NCBI GenBank assembly: GCA_035772405.1
Contig: JAYKKM010000047.1
Span: 531,501-595,500, forward strand
Direction: 5' to 3'
Length of the DNA stretch: 64,000 bases
Source: Chrysogorgia sp. JL179-B06
Taxonomy: Eukaryota; Cnidaria; Anthozoa; Scleralcyonacea; Chrysogorgiidae
Shown one piece after another: positions 1 to 10,260 of the stretch. The notes under the pieces are model-generated. The model saw nothing but the letters and a program-made list of their open reading frames with translations, searched no databases and was not told where the DNA came from. Each line of letters opens with the position of its first letter. Position 1 is the first letter of the stretch. Both the position numbers and the translations under genes were made by a program.

Positions 1-70
1 CTCACTTTTGCGGGCAAGTTGTTAATTTATAACTTACACATGAGGAAACAGAATTCATGAACAATGTTAA

Positions 71-1027
71 AGTGCCTATGAAATGAAAAAGTCGATATTC
101 CATAGTGTGTTCCCTTCAAAAGTAGGCTTCGAATAATGACAAAATTTGTTTAAATTTTTTCTTTATTATTCACCGTTGTCTAGTTATAAGCATTTAAAAT
201 TTTAGCGTGATGACGTCACAAGGTGGACCCGCTGCACCTGAGAAATATTAAAGTGTTGATATTTCATAAAGTATGACCACAGGGTGCTCATCTCAAATTT
301 ATTATTTTTATTAATTGATTTTCAGCATATTCAGCATACTTGAGACACAATAATGACGATTTTTTAATACACAATAATGGCGATTTCTAGCATTCTCACA
401 TATTTAGAAAATAAATAATAAATAAAAAATAAATTAATAAAAATAATAAATTTGAGATGGGCACCCTGTGGTATGACTTGAACAAAGACGAAACATGGCA
501 GCAATGTTGACCTTCAAGTGTTCGACTCACCACTTACCAAAGGTTCCAGACCCTTTTATCCTTATTTCATAAAATGTACTTTTCTTGTTTTCTGGATACC
601 TGCTGCTGGCTTTGTTCTGGATATGTATTTAGCATGACGTCCTTAACATGAGAAACGATAGTGTTTCTCTAAACAATGCCTCGTACTAAAACTAGAGCAA
701 GTTTTTATTTACTCTTTTCAGGGGCCTGGAGCCACGTTTATTACCATGGTGACTACGAAAAGTAGTTTATCACATAGCTTATAGCGGTAGTTGAAATGCT
801 GCTAACTTCCGTAGTTCTCGTAAAAATACTTCACAAAATATCAAGACTTTAATATTTCTCTAGTACAGCATGTCCACCTTGTGACGTCTCGCGCTAAAAT
901 TCAAATGCTTATAACTAGACAACGGTGAGTGATAAAGAAACAATTTAAACAGATTTCGTCATTATTCAAAATCTACTTTCGAAGGAAGGACATTATGGAA
1001 ACTCAATTTTTTTATTTCATAGGCACT
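71..1027. mobile_element. TTAA-type foldback element A (957 bp)
   Basis: The two ends are long imperfect inverted repeats of about 200 bp that begin AGTGCCTATGAAAT and end with the complement. The left flank is TTAA and the right flank TTGA, consistent with a decayed TTAA target duplication. Each arm carries a CRE-like palindrome (TGACGTCA at 211-218, TGACGTCT at 882-889), 140 and 138 bp from the tips. No transposase is encoded, so the element is non-autonomous. A tip starting AG next to TTAA suits a Kolobok-like origin better than piggyBac, but this is inference. Confidence 0.8.
277..471. mobile_element. 195-bp foldback MITE nested in element A
   Basis: Inverted arms begin CCACAGGGTGCTCATCTC and are separated by an A/T-rich core. 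The 5-bp sequence TATGA lies directly on both sides (272-276 and 472-476), which looks like a target duplication. It sits inside the left half of the 957-bp foldback and is therefore younger. The superfamily was not identified. Confidence 0.7.
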
Positions 1028-2163
1028 TTGAATCATCCAGATAATGTGCATGAGCTGTAACCTTTCAGCCGGATAGACAAGCCATCCCTCATTCAACTCA
1101 TATATATCATATCCCGTTTCCTCTTGTACCACTATTTCTTGTCAGGTGTATAACAGCATCCCGTATATAAATCGTGTGTGATTTGATTTAATATGAAAAG
1201 AAGAAATAAGAGAACTTCAATGTGTCGAAAAATACTTAAAGTACCTATGAAATGAAAAAATTGAGTTTCCATAATGTCCTTCCTTTGTCTTTCTTCAGCG
1301 GGTCAGACGTCAGGCCAGACAGAAGTGAAACTTGTCTGAATATTCAGTGTGTCTATTGAAACTTCTTTCCAACTCAACGACATTTTCATTTCATACAAAT
1401 TCTAATTTCCATGAAGGCAAATGACTGAAAGCTAAAATCTATTTGGTGGCTTTATTTTATTTACTAGATTTGATTATCCCCCACAATGCCACAATGGCAT
1501 TGTTTCATTGTCTGCATTGCTGAGAATAATATTCAATGACAACACTGTTGCATTGCAAGATTTAATTATTTACTGTCAAACTGATTTCTAGAACTTTTAA
1601 ATGTTTACCTGGACAATTCTAATTCTTATAAATGTTTTCTTTATACTGTATTACTATATTGAACTATATTTTATACGTGCCATGTATATAAAGATTTCCT
1701 CCTCCAATTATGTATTACATTTTTTATATGTATTTGATTAACACCTTTCATATATAGAATTGTATTGTTGTTCATTTAATCAAGATATTTCCCGTGATTT
1801 TCATGAAAAATATTCTTGTTTTACATATTTTTACTAATCTTTTTCGAAATTTTTGTTATGGTTTCTCATTTATCTTGCTAAGATAATGTTTCCCACAGAA
1901 GGGACCAAAATAAATATTTCTTAATTTATTAAGAAAATATTCCTTGTCTAGATAATTTTTATAGAAAAAAAATTAAAATATATTCTTAATTTAAGAAATA
2001 TATAAGGACAAGAAACAGAAGAGACAAGAAACAGAAGGGACATTGAAATAAGTTTTTTATTATGCTAGTTTTTGAATTTTTGAATTTTTGAATTTTTGCA
2101 GTATAGAGTGTTAATTGTCGAGTATTAACTGAATATAGTATTGACTGAATATAGAAGCCATTT
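1028..2163. other. Non-coding stretch, no gene seen
   Basis: AT-rich sequence without a credible reading frame. The only recognisable item is a solo terminal-repeat fragment at 1240-1285 that matches the tip of foldback element A. Confidence 0.6.
1240..1285. repeat. Solo terminal repeat of foldback A family
   Basis: AGTACCTATGAAATGAAAAA and the following bases match the right-hand tip of the element at 71-1027, preceded by TTAA. No partner arm was found nearby, so this is a deletion remnant or recombination product. Confidence 0.6.
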
Positions 2164-2391
2164 TGGGCACCGACTTCGTGTACTGGACACACAATGGACA
2201 CAGACTACGTCATAGACACATCAAGGTTATTTTCTCAGGACTCAGAAGCTTTACAAGAACAAAAACCCTAACCATAACCCAAATAAAAACTCTAGTCCTA
2301 ACCCTAAAATAAAGGAATACTAACCCTACTTTTAAACTAAAGATTTCAATGATGTAATATTCTGTGTCCGGTACACGAAGTAAGAGCCCCA
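2164..2391. repeat. Short foldback element
   Basis: Inverted arms of about 28 bp read roughly GGGCACCGACTTCGTGTAC and the complement, and flank a core rich in ACCCTAA-like words. No coding potential. Likely a small MITE; no clear target duplication was identified. Confidence 0.55.
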
Positions 2392-2434
2392 TTTTGACTA
2401 CATCATTTTATTAATGTTCGTGTATTATTCTCTA

Positions 2435-2898
2435 AGTGCCTATCCGGGATTTGGGGGTTTTACATATTCGTAATCCTTGGTTCTACCAAGAAGAAATGTA
2501 ATATATCTTGTCGTTCGAAAATTTCATCTTCATGCCTTTTTCATTTGCTAAAGTTGATTTACTATTCACAGGAAATGACGTCAAAGCAGGGACACGCCGA
2601 GTCATTACAAACTAATTCAACAGTGAAATACAAAGAAAGTTTGGCTCTGAACTTTAAACAAACCTGTTTAGACAAAATTCGCTCAATTCCCAAACTTTCT
2701 TGATATTTCACTTCTGAATCAGTGTGCAAAGTTTTTGCGTGTCCCTGCTTTGACGTCATATCCTGTGAATAGTAAATCACATCAGCAAGGGAAAAGGTAT
2801 GAAGATGAAATTTTCGCACAACAAGATATTTCACAATTCTTCTCAAGAGATTTCAAAGATCACAAATATGTAAAATCCCCAAACCCCGGATAGGCACT
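2435..2898. mobile_element. TTAA-type foldback element B (464 bp)
   Basis: Arms begin AGTGCCTATCCGGG and the right end is its complement. The interior also pairs over most of each arm. TGACGTCA occurs at 2576-2583 and 2751-2758, 141 and 140 bp from the tips, almost the same spacing as in elements A and D although the surrounding bases differ. The flanks TCTA and TTAT may be degenerate TTAA copies. Any antisense reading frame here is a by-product of the inverted repeat. Confidence 0.8.
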
Positions 2899-3390
2899 TT
2901 ATGAAAATTGAACTGAAACAGAGGCTTTGGATTCATAATGACTTATGGCAAAAAGAGATAGCGAAAGAAGTAGCTAAACCGGGAGGAGCTAGGGCGTTCT
3001 ATCCGGCGACCTGAAATGCCAAGCCTGAAAGATGCTCAGCACTTGTAAGGTTGATGCCTTAACCCATCCAAATCCTTCAGGTCATGGATGAAGTGTTTGA
3101 TGAGGATGATATCATCCTGCCCTCGTTTATTGGGTTATTTATTTTTACAGAAGAGTTAGTGGGTGGAAAGCTGCTATTTTTCTGAACGATTAGTTCCTGG
3201 GGCTGGTGAGCTCTACTCTCGGACTGTCACAAAATAGCCATTGCCCCCCTTTGCCGCATTCATGTATACAATGCCTCGGGCACGAATTTTTTGAAGAAGG
3301 AATCTTTTGATAAGCTCACTTGGTTGGTTTTTATCTTAATCCTTTCAGTGGGAAATATTTGGTTTTGTTATCTAACTTTGTGACTTTGCA
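2899..3390. other. Non-coding stretch, nothing recognised
   Basis: No gene, RNA or repeat structure could be supported here. Confidence 0.5.
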
Positions 3391-3498
3391 ACTGTGCCTA
3401 TAATCCATGTTCTTAATTTTTAAACTTAATAACGCGAAGAATATTTGATAAAATTCCGACGAAAAATTAAGAACATGGAGTATAGGTATAGGCACAGT
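3391..3498. repeat. Hairpin with ATGTTCTTAA arms
   Basis: Arms around CCATGTTCTTAATTTT and its complement flank a short core. The right half belongs to a dispersed repeat found again near 21860-21960 and, in part, at 30038-30079. Confidence 0.55.
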
Positions 3499-3550
3499 TT
3501 TCCACAGAATTTTAGGCATTCAACACAAACCGTTGTCAATTGATCCCACG
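3438..3550. repeat. Dispersed repeat block, uninterrupted at the MITE target
   Basis: Matches 21860-21962. Here the sequence passes straight through ATTGATCCCACG, whereas the copies at 21954-22272 and 30071-30740 are interrupted at this point by a MITE. It therefore approximates the empty target site of that element. Confidence 0.6.
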
Positions 3551-3877
3551 CTCGCTACAAGGTCAATTTCATTTTAAAGCGATTTGATTTGACTATGAAT
3601 GGGAAGGATCAATTTTCTCTGCCAACATCCCTCACTTGTAAAGATATGTAAATTTTGGTTCTTTTTGTTTCATATTCGTATTCTATACACACAAAATATC
3701 TACGACTACGCGGCATATGTCTATCAATTAAATTATCGCTCGAAAATATGGTGTGTTGTGTGTTGAATTTCAGGGAATAACTTACACTAATGATTATAGA
3801 TCGGTTAAAATTTCTTTGGCTTTTCCATCCTCTCTGATCACCAGAGCGGAAATAAGAAATGCCATTCAACGGAAACG

Positions 3878-5180
3878 TTGGGGATTCTGTTCACTAGTCA
3901 TCTGTACAAGGCTATCGACGAGAAAAAGGTGACAGCCGTTCTCATGTTGGACTTGAGCAAAGCATTTGATAGTATCGATCATCAGAGACTGCTAGAGAAG
4001 CTACGAAACCTTAATATTCCTGATCCAACATTGGCCTGGTTTCAAAGCTATTTGACTGACAGAACACAATGCGTACGCATTCAAAACTCTCTTTCAAATT
4101 ATTTAACAATCAAACATGGAGTTCCACAAGGGTCTATCTTGGGACCCATGTTGTCCAATCTCTACATAAACGACTTACCATCAGTCTGTCAGACTTGCAA
4201 CGTAGAATCTTATGTAGATGATTCAAAACTTTACATCTCATTTTCGAACAAGGATGTAAATGGAGGGCTTGACAACCTTAGACATGATTTGAATCGAGTT
4301 GCTTCATGGTGCTGTGAAAATCGTCTCCTTATAAACCCTGGTAAGACAAAGTTCTGTGTGTTTGGCTCTAATAGGATGCTAGCGCAAACATTCATCCCGC
4401 CTATAACGTTCCTGGGAAAGGAATTGCTTGTCGTTGACTCAGTGAAGGACCTTGGAATGATAATAGACAAACATTTATCATTTAATGAGCACACAGATGC
4501 ATTAGCAAGCGAACTTATGGGCAAGTTAGCAATGATCAGCAGAATTCGTCACCTTTTTGATAAATCTACACTATTTATCGTAATAAATTCACTTGTTTTT
4601 ACCAAGCTATTCTACTGCTCCTCCGTCTGGTCAGGTACTAGCAAATCAAATCTTGCTAAACTTCAACAAGTTCAGAACTTTGCGGCCCGCTTGTTGTCAG
4701 GAAAGAGGAAATACGAACACATCACACCCACCCTTAAAGAGTTGAGGCTGCTTCCAGTATCCGAGGCTTTTAAACTAAGAGATGCTGTTCAGATGTTTAA
4801 ATGTATGAACAATCAAGCACCTAGTTACCTGATCAACATGTTTCAGAAAAGATCGCAGATTCATAACTATAACAAAAGGAACACTAATAACCTTAATCTA
4901 TAGCTAAATGCCGCACAGCACTGGCCCAGAATTCGTTTTGTTATAGAGGTGCAGTATTGTGGAACTCACTGCCATCTGAGCTCCGCAATTTATCCAGCCT
5001 GTACACCTTCAAACATAGTTTGAGAAGCTATCTTCTCAGTAGTTGGCTTAATTAATTAACTATATATTACATTCATGTAAATAACTATATATTGTATATT
5101 TTAGATATTTTTATAATGTAAATTAGGTATGAAGATCCTTACGGGGAACCTAATAAATCTTATTGTATTATTGTATTGTA
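3878..5180 (+). pseudogene. 5'-truncated LINE reverse transcriptase (CR1/L2/Jockey-like)
   Basis: A 341-codon frame (3878-4903) covers the reverse transcriptase of a non-LTR retrotransposon. Motif A reads LDLSKAFDSIDH near residue 25, HGVPQGSILGP follows near residue 80, and the catalytic YVDD box lies near residue 112. A frame change near 4895 ends it early. The typical C-terminal segment (AVLWNSLPSELRNLSSL) continues in another frame to a stop at 5053-5055. The 3' tail ends in short ATTGT repeats near 5160-5178, as in many CR1/L2-type elements. The endonuclease domain and the start of the RT are missing, so the copy is dead. The clade is a judgement from motif style. Confidence 0.85.
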
Positions 5181-6212
5181 TCCTTTTTGCTTTAACTCGT
5201 TGTACAGTTTGGTGATCACTCTTACAGATACTTTCTTCAGATATTTACCAGTGTTCATATACATAAATCATGTAACTCATCTAATAGATATATTTTATCA
5301 TCGAAACAGCTAAGACTCACTTTATTGATTTCGTGTCGACTACCAAACTGATAATGTTTTATGTACGTGTCACTGGTGTACACAAAAATCGACTGTCAAA
5401 AGTCAAATTTCTATTTTGTCATCTAAAATTCTTGTGAAAAACTGTACCAATATACCCCCATATCCAAAACTACTTCAATGGGTTATTATCTATTTTCATA
5501 TAAAAGAACTGAACACTATATATATATGCCAATATATATGCTGAACTATGGAACAATCTGCCTTTAAGAGATACGTCGCAAATCCCAAATATAAATTTAT
5601 TCAAATCTAAATAAAAACGTTATATGTTTGAACTGGTTTGATTGTTCATGCCATTGTAGAGCAAATAGAACATTTATGTATATTATATCATTACTATATC
5701 TTATAATATTCAATGCATAAGTAATTCATGATTTGAACAAGCAGCCGATCAGGGATACATGACTATATAAAAGCTTCAAACAGTAAGCGGATGAGGTGTT
5801 GTTGCGTACACGTATTTCTTGTTAAGTATATAAGCATTCTAATTGCAGGTAAAGTGTATAATGATTCGCGCGGGGCAATGACGCGCGATGTAATCACTTC
5901 ATTGGATATTGCATTGTCTTTTTTGGGTTTTATTGAAACTTTCAAGAAGAATGTTTGCATGTGTACAAGACGTCGAAATTCCCATGTTTGGATAGTACTC
6001 TGATCCTCCACAGGTATATTGACCAGCCAGAGCGGTTGTTGTGTACATGTTATTTAATTTTATAAATGACATTCGGAGCCTCCAGAATAGTTTTAGTTAA
6101 GTTCTAGTTGATCAGTTCTAGTTAAGAATTGTTTTAAGAGAGAGGCAACTTATTCGTGGCCCTTGCTCAATATTCATGATCCCCTAAATGTTGGGTAGTT
6201 TCAACCATATTT
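5181..6212. other. Non-coding repeat-derived stretch
   Basis: No gene supported. Bases around 5270-5350 (ACCAAACTGATAATG and neighbours) match 21745-21830 in inverted orientation, so part of it is a dispersed repeat. Confidence 0.5.
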
Positions 6213-7177
6213 TTAACATGTAATCACAAAAAGCACTGGTCTGTTCGAGCCTCTTTGATTGAGGTCAGTTACTGTGTTATGAAAAATGCGACGTTTCGCA
6301 TTGCTCAGATGTCGCTTTAATACAGATCCAATTTTGAAATAAACTAATGGATCAATGATGGCATTTAACAACACGATTAGGTAGATCCAGGTTGTTTTAC
6401 GAAGAAACGAGAGCGATTGACGATCTTCCTTGGTCGGATATGCGCTCCAAATTATAATACTTGGAATAGATGAAGCGAAAAAACTAAGCGCTACGAGCAA
6501 CAGTCGAAATAACAAACGATATTCGTTCGTAAGGACTTTCCGTTGTTGTCCAGCCATGACAGCAATGTGTTGTTTCTTGATGATCTTCCGTTGTTCCCTT
6601 GCCTTTTTAAGCATGTAACTGTTTAGTGCGGTAATAAGCAGTATTAGTGCGGCGTAATACACAATTGTGATATAAAGTAATACCTGAACACCTGCCAGGA
6701 CGGACAAGGCAGTTACAAATAACAGACAAATAGAGGCACACCAAGGGTCATGTAACTCGGGTATTTTAGTGAGTCGTAGATGGATAAAAAGCGATTGAAC
6801 ATCAAAAGTAATAGATTACCAGCGCTAGCATGAAGAGCAAGCTGCATACAACATCCCAAGGCCACCAAGCCAGACGCAGGAATAGCTTCAATGGCAAGTC
6901 GTGGAAACGCCAAAAGACTAACGACGGCATCGGCAATAGCCAAACTGAGGACGAACCAGTTAGAAGGAACATCGAGTAGAATATCTTTTGTTACAATAGT
7001 AACGATCACAGTAATGTTTTCTATGGAGCCGATGAGACCCAATAAGCATTCGAAAAACTTTACTGCTACAAGCTCACCTGGTGTGAAAGGATGTGAAAAA
7101 ATTGTGGTTAGATCTGAGGTGGCGTTTGGCGAAGAATTGCGCATCTTTGAAAGATGGATATGAGTCCACGTCTGCAA
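6213..7177 (-). pseudogene. Rhodopsin-like (class A) GPCR, single exon, frameshifted
   Basis: Two minus-strand frames (7177-6713, 154 codons; 6707-6213, 164 codons) together form one seven-helix receptor. Helix 1 contains SIENITVIV. Helix 2 has the LSLAIAD motif (the conserved D at 2.50). Helix 3 carries a Cys and a degenerate DRY site, NRF. Helix 7 has DPLVYF in place of NPxxY. The break falls in helix 4: shifting frame by one base near 6740-6755 restores a hydrophobic segment that runs into the second frame. No intron signals were needed. Such intronless receptors are common in cnidarians. Either a young pseudogene or a sequencing indel is possible; the otherwise open frames favour a recent event. 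The ligand cannot be told. Confidence 0.8.
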
Positions 7178-7843
7178 TTGATTTATCTTAACAGTTGCAA
7201 TGCGCGACTATAAAAGTTTATAATGGATCACAATTAAGTAAAAGAACACCTGGCCCATCGCTGTAACTTTGAATGAAAAATATTTTATTGCAAAAGAAGG
7301 CTTCGTAGTGTCAATTCAATCACAAGCTGAAGTTGTTCATTTAAACACGGTGACTCATACCATTTAAAAGTTATTTATTTGGTCGACATTTTCATTACCG
7401 ACACACTGTTTTTTGGCATAGTTGTCCATTTTCTGTTTTGTCACTAAAACCAGTATCCTTTTCATACGAATCATTACTTAATAATTGTTTTTAGACCAAT
7501 AATTATAACTTAAAATACTCATTAATAATTCCTCGAATAATTCACGAAGAAAAATTAAACAAAATAAATTAATGTTTAATGAATGGTTCTATATCTGACA
7601 CAAAATCCTCTTGATTTACATGTTAAACTTTCCATTCGATTTCAGTACTCGGCTAAAATAGCTATAAACATAAACATAAACATTTAAATAAAAATGAACA
7701 TTTAGATGTATGAGTATCTTCACAATATTAGTGCCCGTGTTGTATCCGATATACAAACTCTCGCCTAATTCGGCTCGATTTTTATCCAATACAACACGGC
7801 TACTTATATTAAAATAGTACAAAACAGATGGTTAAATAAATAT
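7178..7843. other. Non-coding stretch upstream of the GPCR
   Basis: AT-rich, no gene supported. It would contain the promoter of the minus-strand receptor, but no specific element can be defended. Confidence 0.45.
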
Positions 7844-8372
7844 TATAAAATAACCGGAAGTAAATGAGCGAGAACACGCTATCTGATTGGTTACTGAGCT
7901 CAAAAACCGTGAATTATAACTCAATAAAGCATAAGCTGACGTGATTCTCGCGTAGATTTTGTCGTTTTTGACGGATTTTATGTAGTTTAAATCACAAAAG
8001 GAAGTCAAAGAATACCTGGATACAAGGCTAGTCAAGGTACTAACACAACAGAATGTTTTAAATGCAACGTTTAGTGTATTTTCATCGCCAAAATCACCAA
8101 CGTGTTTTCAATAAAGGCTTCCTAGCAACGCACATAACAACGCCTCTTATTTCAGGTAAATCTACATTTTTCATCGATTTATTGTTTATTTAATGGTGTT
8201 CTTTTATAAAAGAAATAAAAAACTTTGTCTTGTGTGATTATCGAGTTATAATTGCACTCGAGAAGCTAGTAAAACACTCGGCTATCGCCTCGTGTTTTAC
8301 ACGCATCTCTCGTGCAATTATAACTCGATAATCACACGCGACACGTTTTTTTTATTTCTTAAATAAAATAGG
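7844..8372. mobile_element. Long-hairpin element, copy 1
   Basis: A 360-bp leader precedes a near-perfect hairpin (about 8204-8370) whose arms contain GATTATCGAGTTATAATTGC and the complement, joined by a GC-richer loop with CGGCTATCGCCTCG. The whole block recurs at 61476-61998 with high identity. The outermost bases (TTATAAAAGAAATA and TATTTCTTAAATAAAA) are shared with a third hairpin at 51964-52168 whose inner arms are different. Confidence 0.75.
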
Positions 8373-8382
8373 TAAAGCCTTG

Positions 8383-8925
8383 ATCAAACGAGAAAGTCGA
8401 TGAGAGTTGGCAGGCGAGAGTTTGCATGAGTTTTTCCTAAACTCTCATTGCTCGGTCAAACGAGCACGCGAGTTGCGTGAGAGTTGATGAGAGTTTAAAA
8501 ACCGCGCGAAGCACAGCTTTAGGGCCTAGGCTCGATATGTAATAATATTTTGGCTCGATATGTAATAATATGATATGTAATAATATTTTGTTTTTTTCTT
8601 TTCTTTTTATTATGGGTAATGACTTCAACGTCGTTTGTTTCTGGTTTTTCCTGAGGCTGAGTTTCAGAAAAACGCTCAAAAACATCAGCCATGTTGTTGA
8701 GCCTGCCACTGCAAAGTGCAAATCGCTAGCCGTTTATAACTCTCATCGTGCACCGGTCAAACGAACTAAAACTCTCATCAACTCTCAACAAAATTTGAAG
8801 CAGCTCAAAGTGGATGAGAGTTGACGAGAGTGCACGAGAATTGATGAGAGTTGGCGGTCAAACGCAAGCGTGAGTTTCAACTCTCACTCAACTCTTATCC
8901 TGCACGTTTGACCAGGCCTTGATAT
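8383..8925. mobile_element. Foldback element with iterated GAGAGTTGATGA motif
   Basis: Ends form an imperfect inverted repeat close to GGCCTGGTCAAACG. Both subterminal zones are packed with the word GAGAGTT(G/T) or its complement (for example 8400-8500 and 8750-8900). Subterminal motif clusters are usual transposase-binding regions in DNA transposons. No transposase frame. Confidence 0.65.
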
Positions 8926-9329
8926 ATTTACAATTTTGTATAAATTATACAGATAACATGCACGCGCGCATAAAAATGAGGTAAGTTAAAGTCACATGAT
9001 ATAATAACTGACGAGTATAATTGTTGCGGAAAAGATGTTCCATCACATGCACATCCAACAAAAAACACAGTTCGAATTTAAAAAACAGGTATAGCCCACG
9101 AATAAAAATATTGTTTTTCACATGTTTTGTTGACTATTATACTGGCTGGAACTGGCATTGTGCAGATCTGCAACATGAGCAGCGAAATAAAAATTATCAG
9201 CTGCATATGCAGGGAATTACTGTTGGCATGAAAGTAGAAATTAAGGAGTTTAAGCAAGTGCAACAAATACGAAATCGAGTACAAGTTTGTTTCGTACTCA
9301 CACTCGTTCTTGTACTTGAAAAGTATTTA
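8926..9329. other. Left flank of the 931-bp array, non-coding
   Basis: No credible gene. A short palindromic zone (CGAGTACAAG and CTTGTACTTG, about 9276-9320) lies directly left of the first array element. Confidence 0.45.
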
Positions 9330-9783
9330 TTAACTCTTTCCTTACTGACACAGTTAAAATGGGTCATTGAAGACCCGCAAAGTCGTCAATCGAAAAACAC
9401 GGCACACGGTAACGCAAGATTAAAAATTGAAATTCGACAAGCGTCAGGAACATGAAATCCACGCACACGCCAAGTTTGATTTGATTTCATAAACAACTCT
9501 GCGATTGGTGGCATTTTGAGTTTTCAAGATGCTACGTGGGCGTGCAAGATGGCCTTTTCTAGAAAAATGTAAATTTTTCAACATGATTTATGATAATTAA
9601 TGCTAATTTGTATTAACATAATGTGTTTTGTTCGGGAAATTTAAAAGCACAAGTAAAAGCCGGTTTACCGGGCTTCCAGAAAATGTATAGCTTTCGCAAC
9701 AGTTATGGTTATTTCAAGAGATATCAATAGAACAACGTGGTCGTTCAATTTTTGATGTTTTTCAGCCGTAGGGAAAGAGTTAA
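9330..9783. mobile_element. 454-bp TTAA-bounded MITE (first of 12 copies)
   Basis: The left end is TTAACTCTTTCCTTAC and the right end GTAGGGAAAGAGTTAA, an inverted repeat with one mismatch. TTAA target preference with tips starting CTC/CCC is like piggyBac-derived MITEs. A small hairpin (GGGTCATTGAAGACCC) lies near the left tip. The element is recognised as mobile because a diverged single copy sits elsewhere, at 59650-60017, again ending in TTAA. Confidence 0.85.
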
Positions 9784-10260
9784 TAAGCAATAATAGGTAA
9801 ATTGAAAATAATCGAAGAAAAAGCGTGAAAGGAAAAGCAGTTTATTATCTGTTGAATTGAAAATAATCAATGTAAATACAGTTTAACAAAGCAAAAAAAT
9901 GATCAGTGAGCAAAAATGAACCCCCTTCTCTGCTCCCCCCTACCCCCCTCAATGAGAGGAATTATGTAAGGGTTACCCGAAGCAGAGTCTCTGCAGAGAT
10001 CCCACCCGCACCGGTCCACCCGCACGGGAGCTCATAATTTTAAATATATACGCAAGCCATCTATACACTACAAAGACAATACGTTCTATGCATGTGGGTC
10101 AAAAAGGTCAAAATTCACCGTGTTTAGAAATGTAGGAAATAATTCACCAAATTGGCTTAAAATTTGATGTGTGTGTTGTTTAGCCGACTTACAACGATGA
10201 TGAAAAATTCAGGCGAAAATATAAAATTGATCGATGCGAACAAATATCGGCCATTGTATA
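9784..10260. repeat. 477-bp array spacer (first of 11)
   Basis: Unique sequence between successive MITEs. It holds a pyrimidine-rich run (ACCCCCTTCTCTGC and following, about 9919-9950) and a small palindrome GCAGAGTCTCTGC. No open frame and no RNA signature recognised. Its origin is not represented elsewhere in the window. Confidence 0.85.

Noticed and set aside
2562..2846. 94-codon minus-strand frame
   Set aside because: Falls entirely inside a foldback element; the frame is created by the inverted arms.
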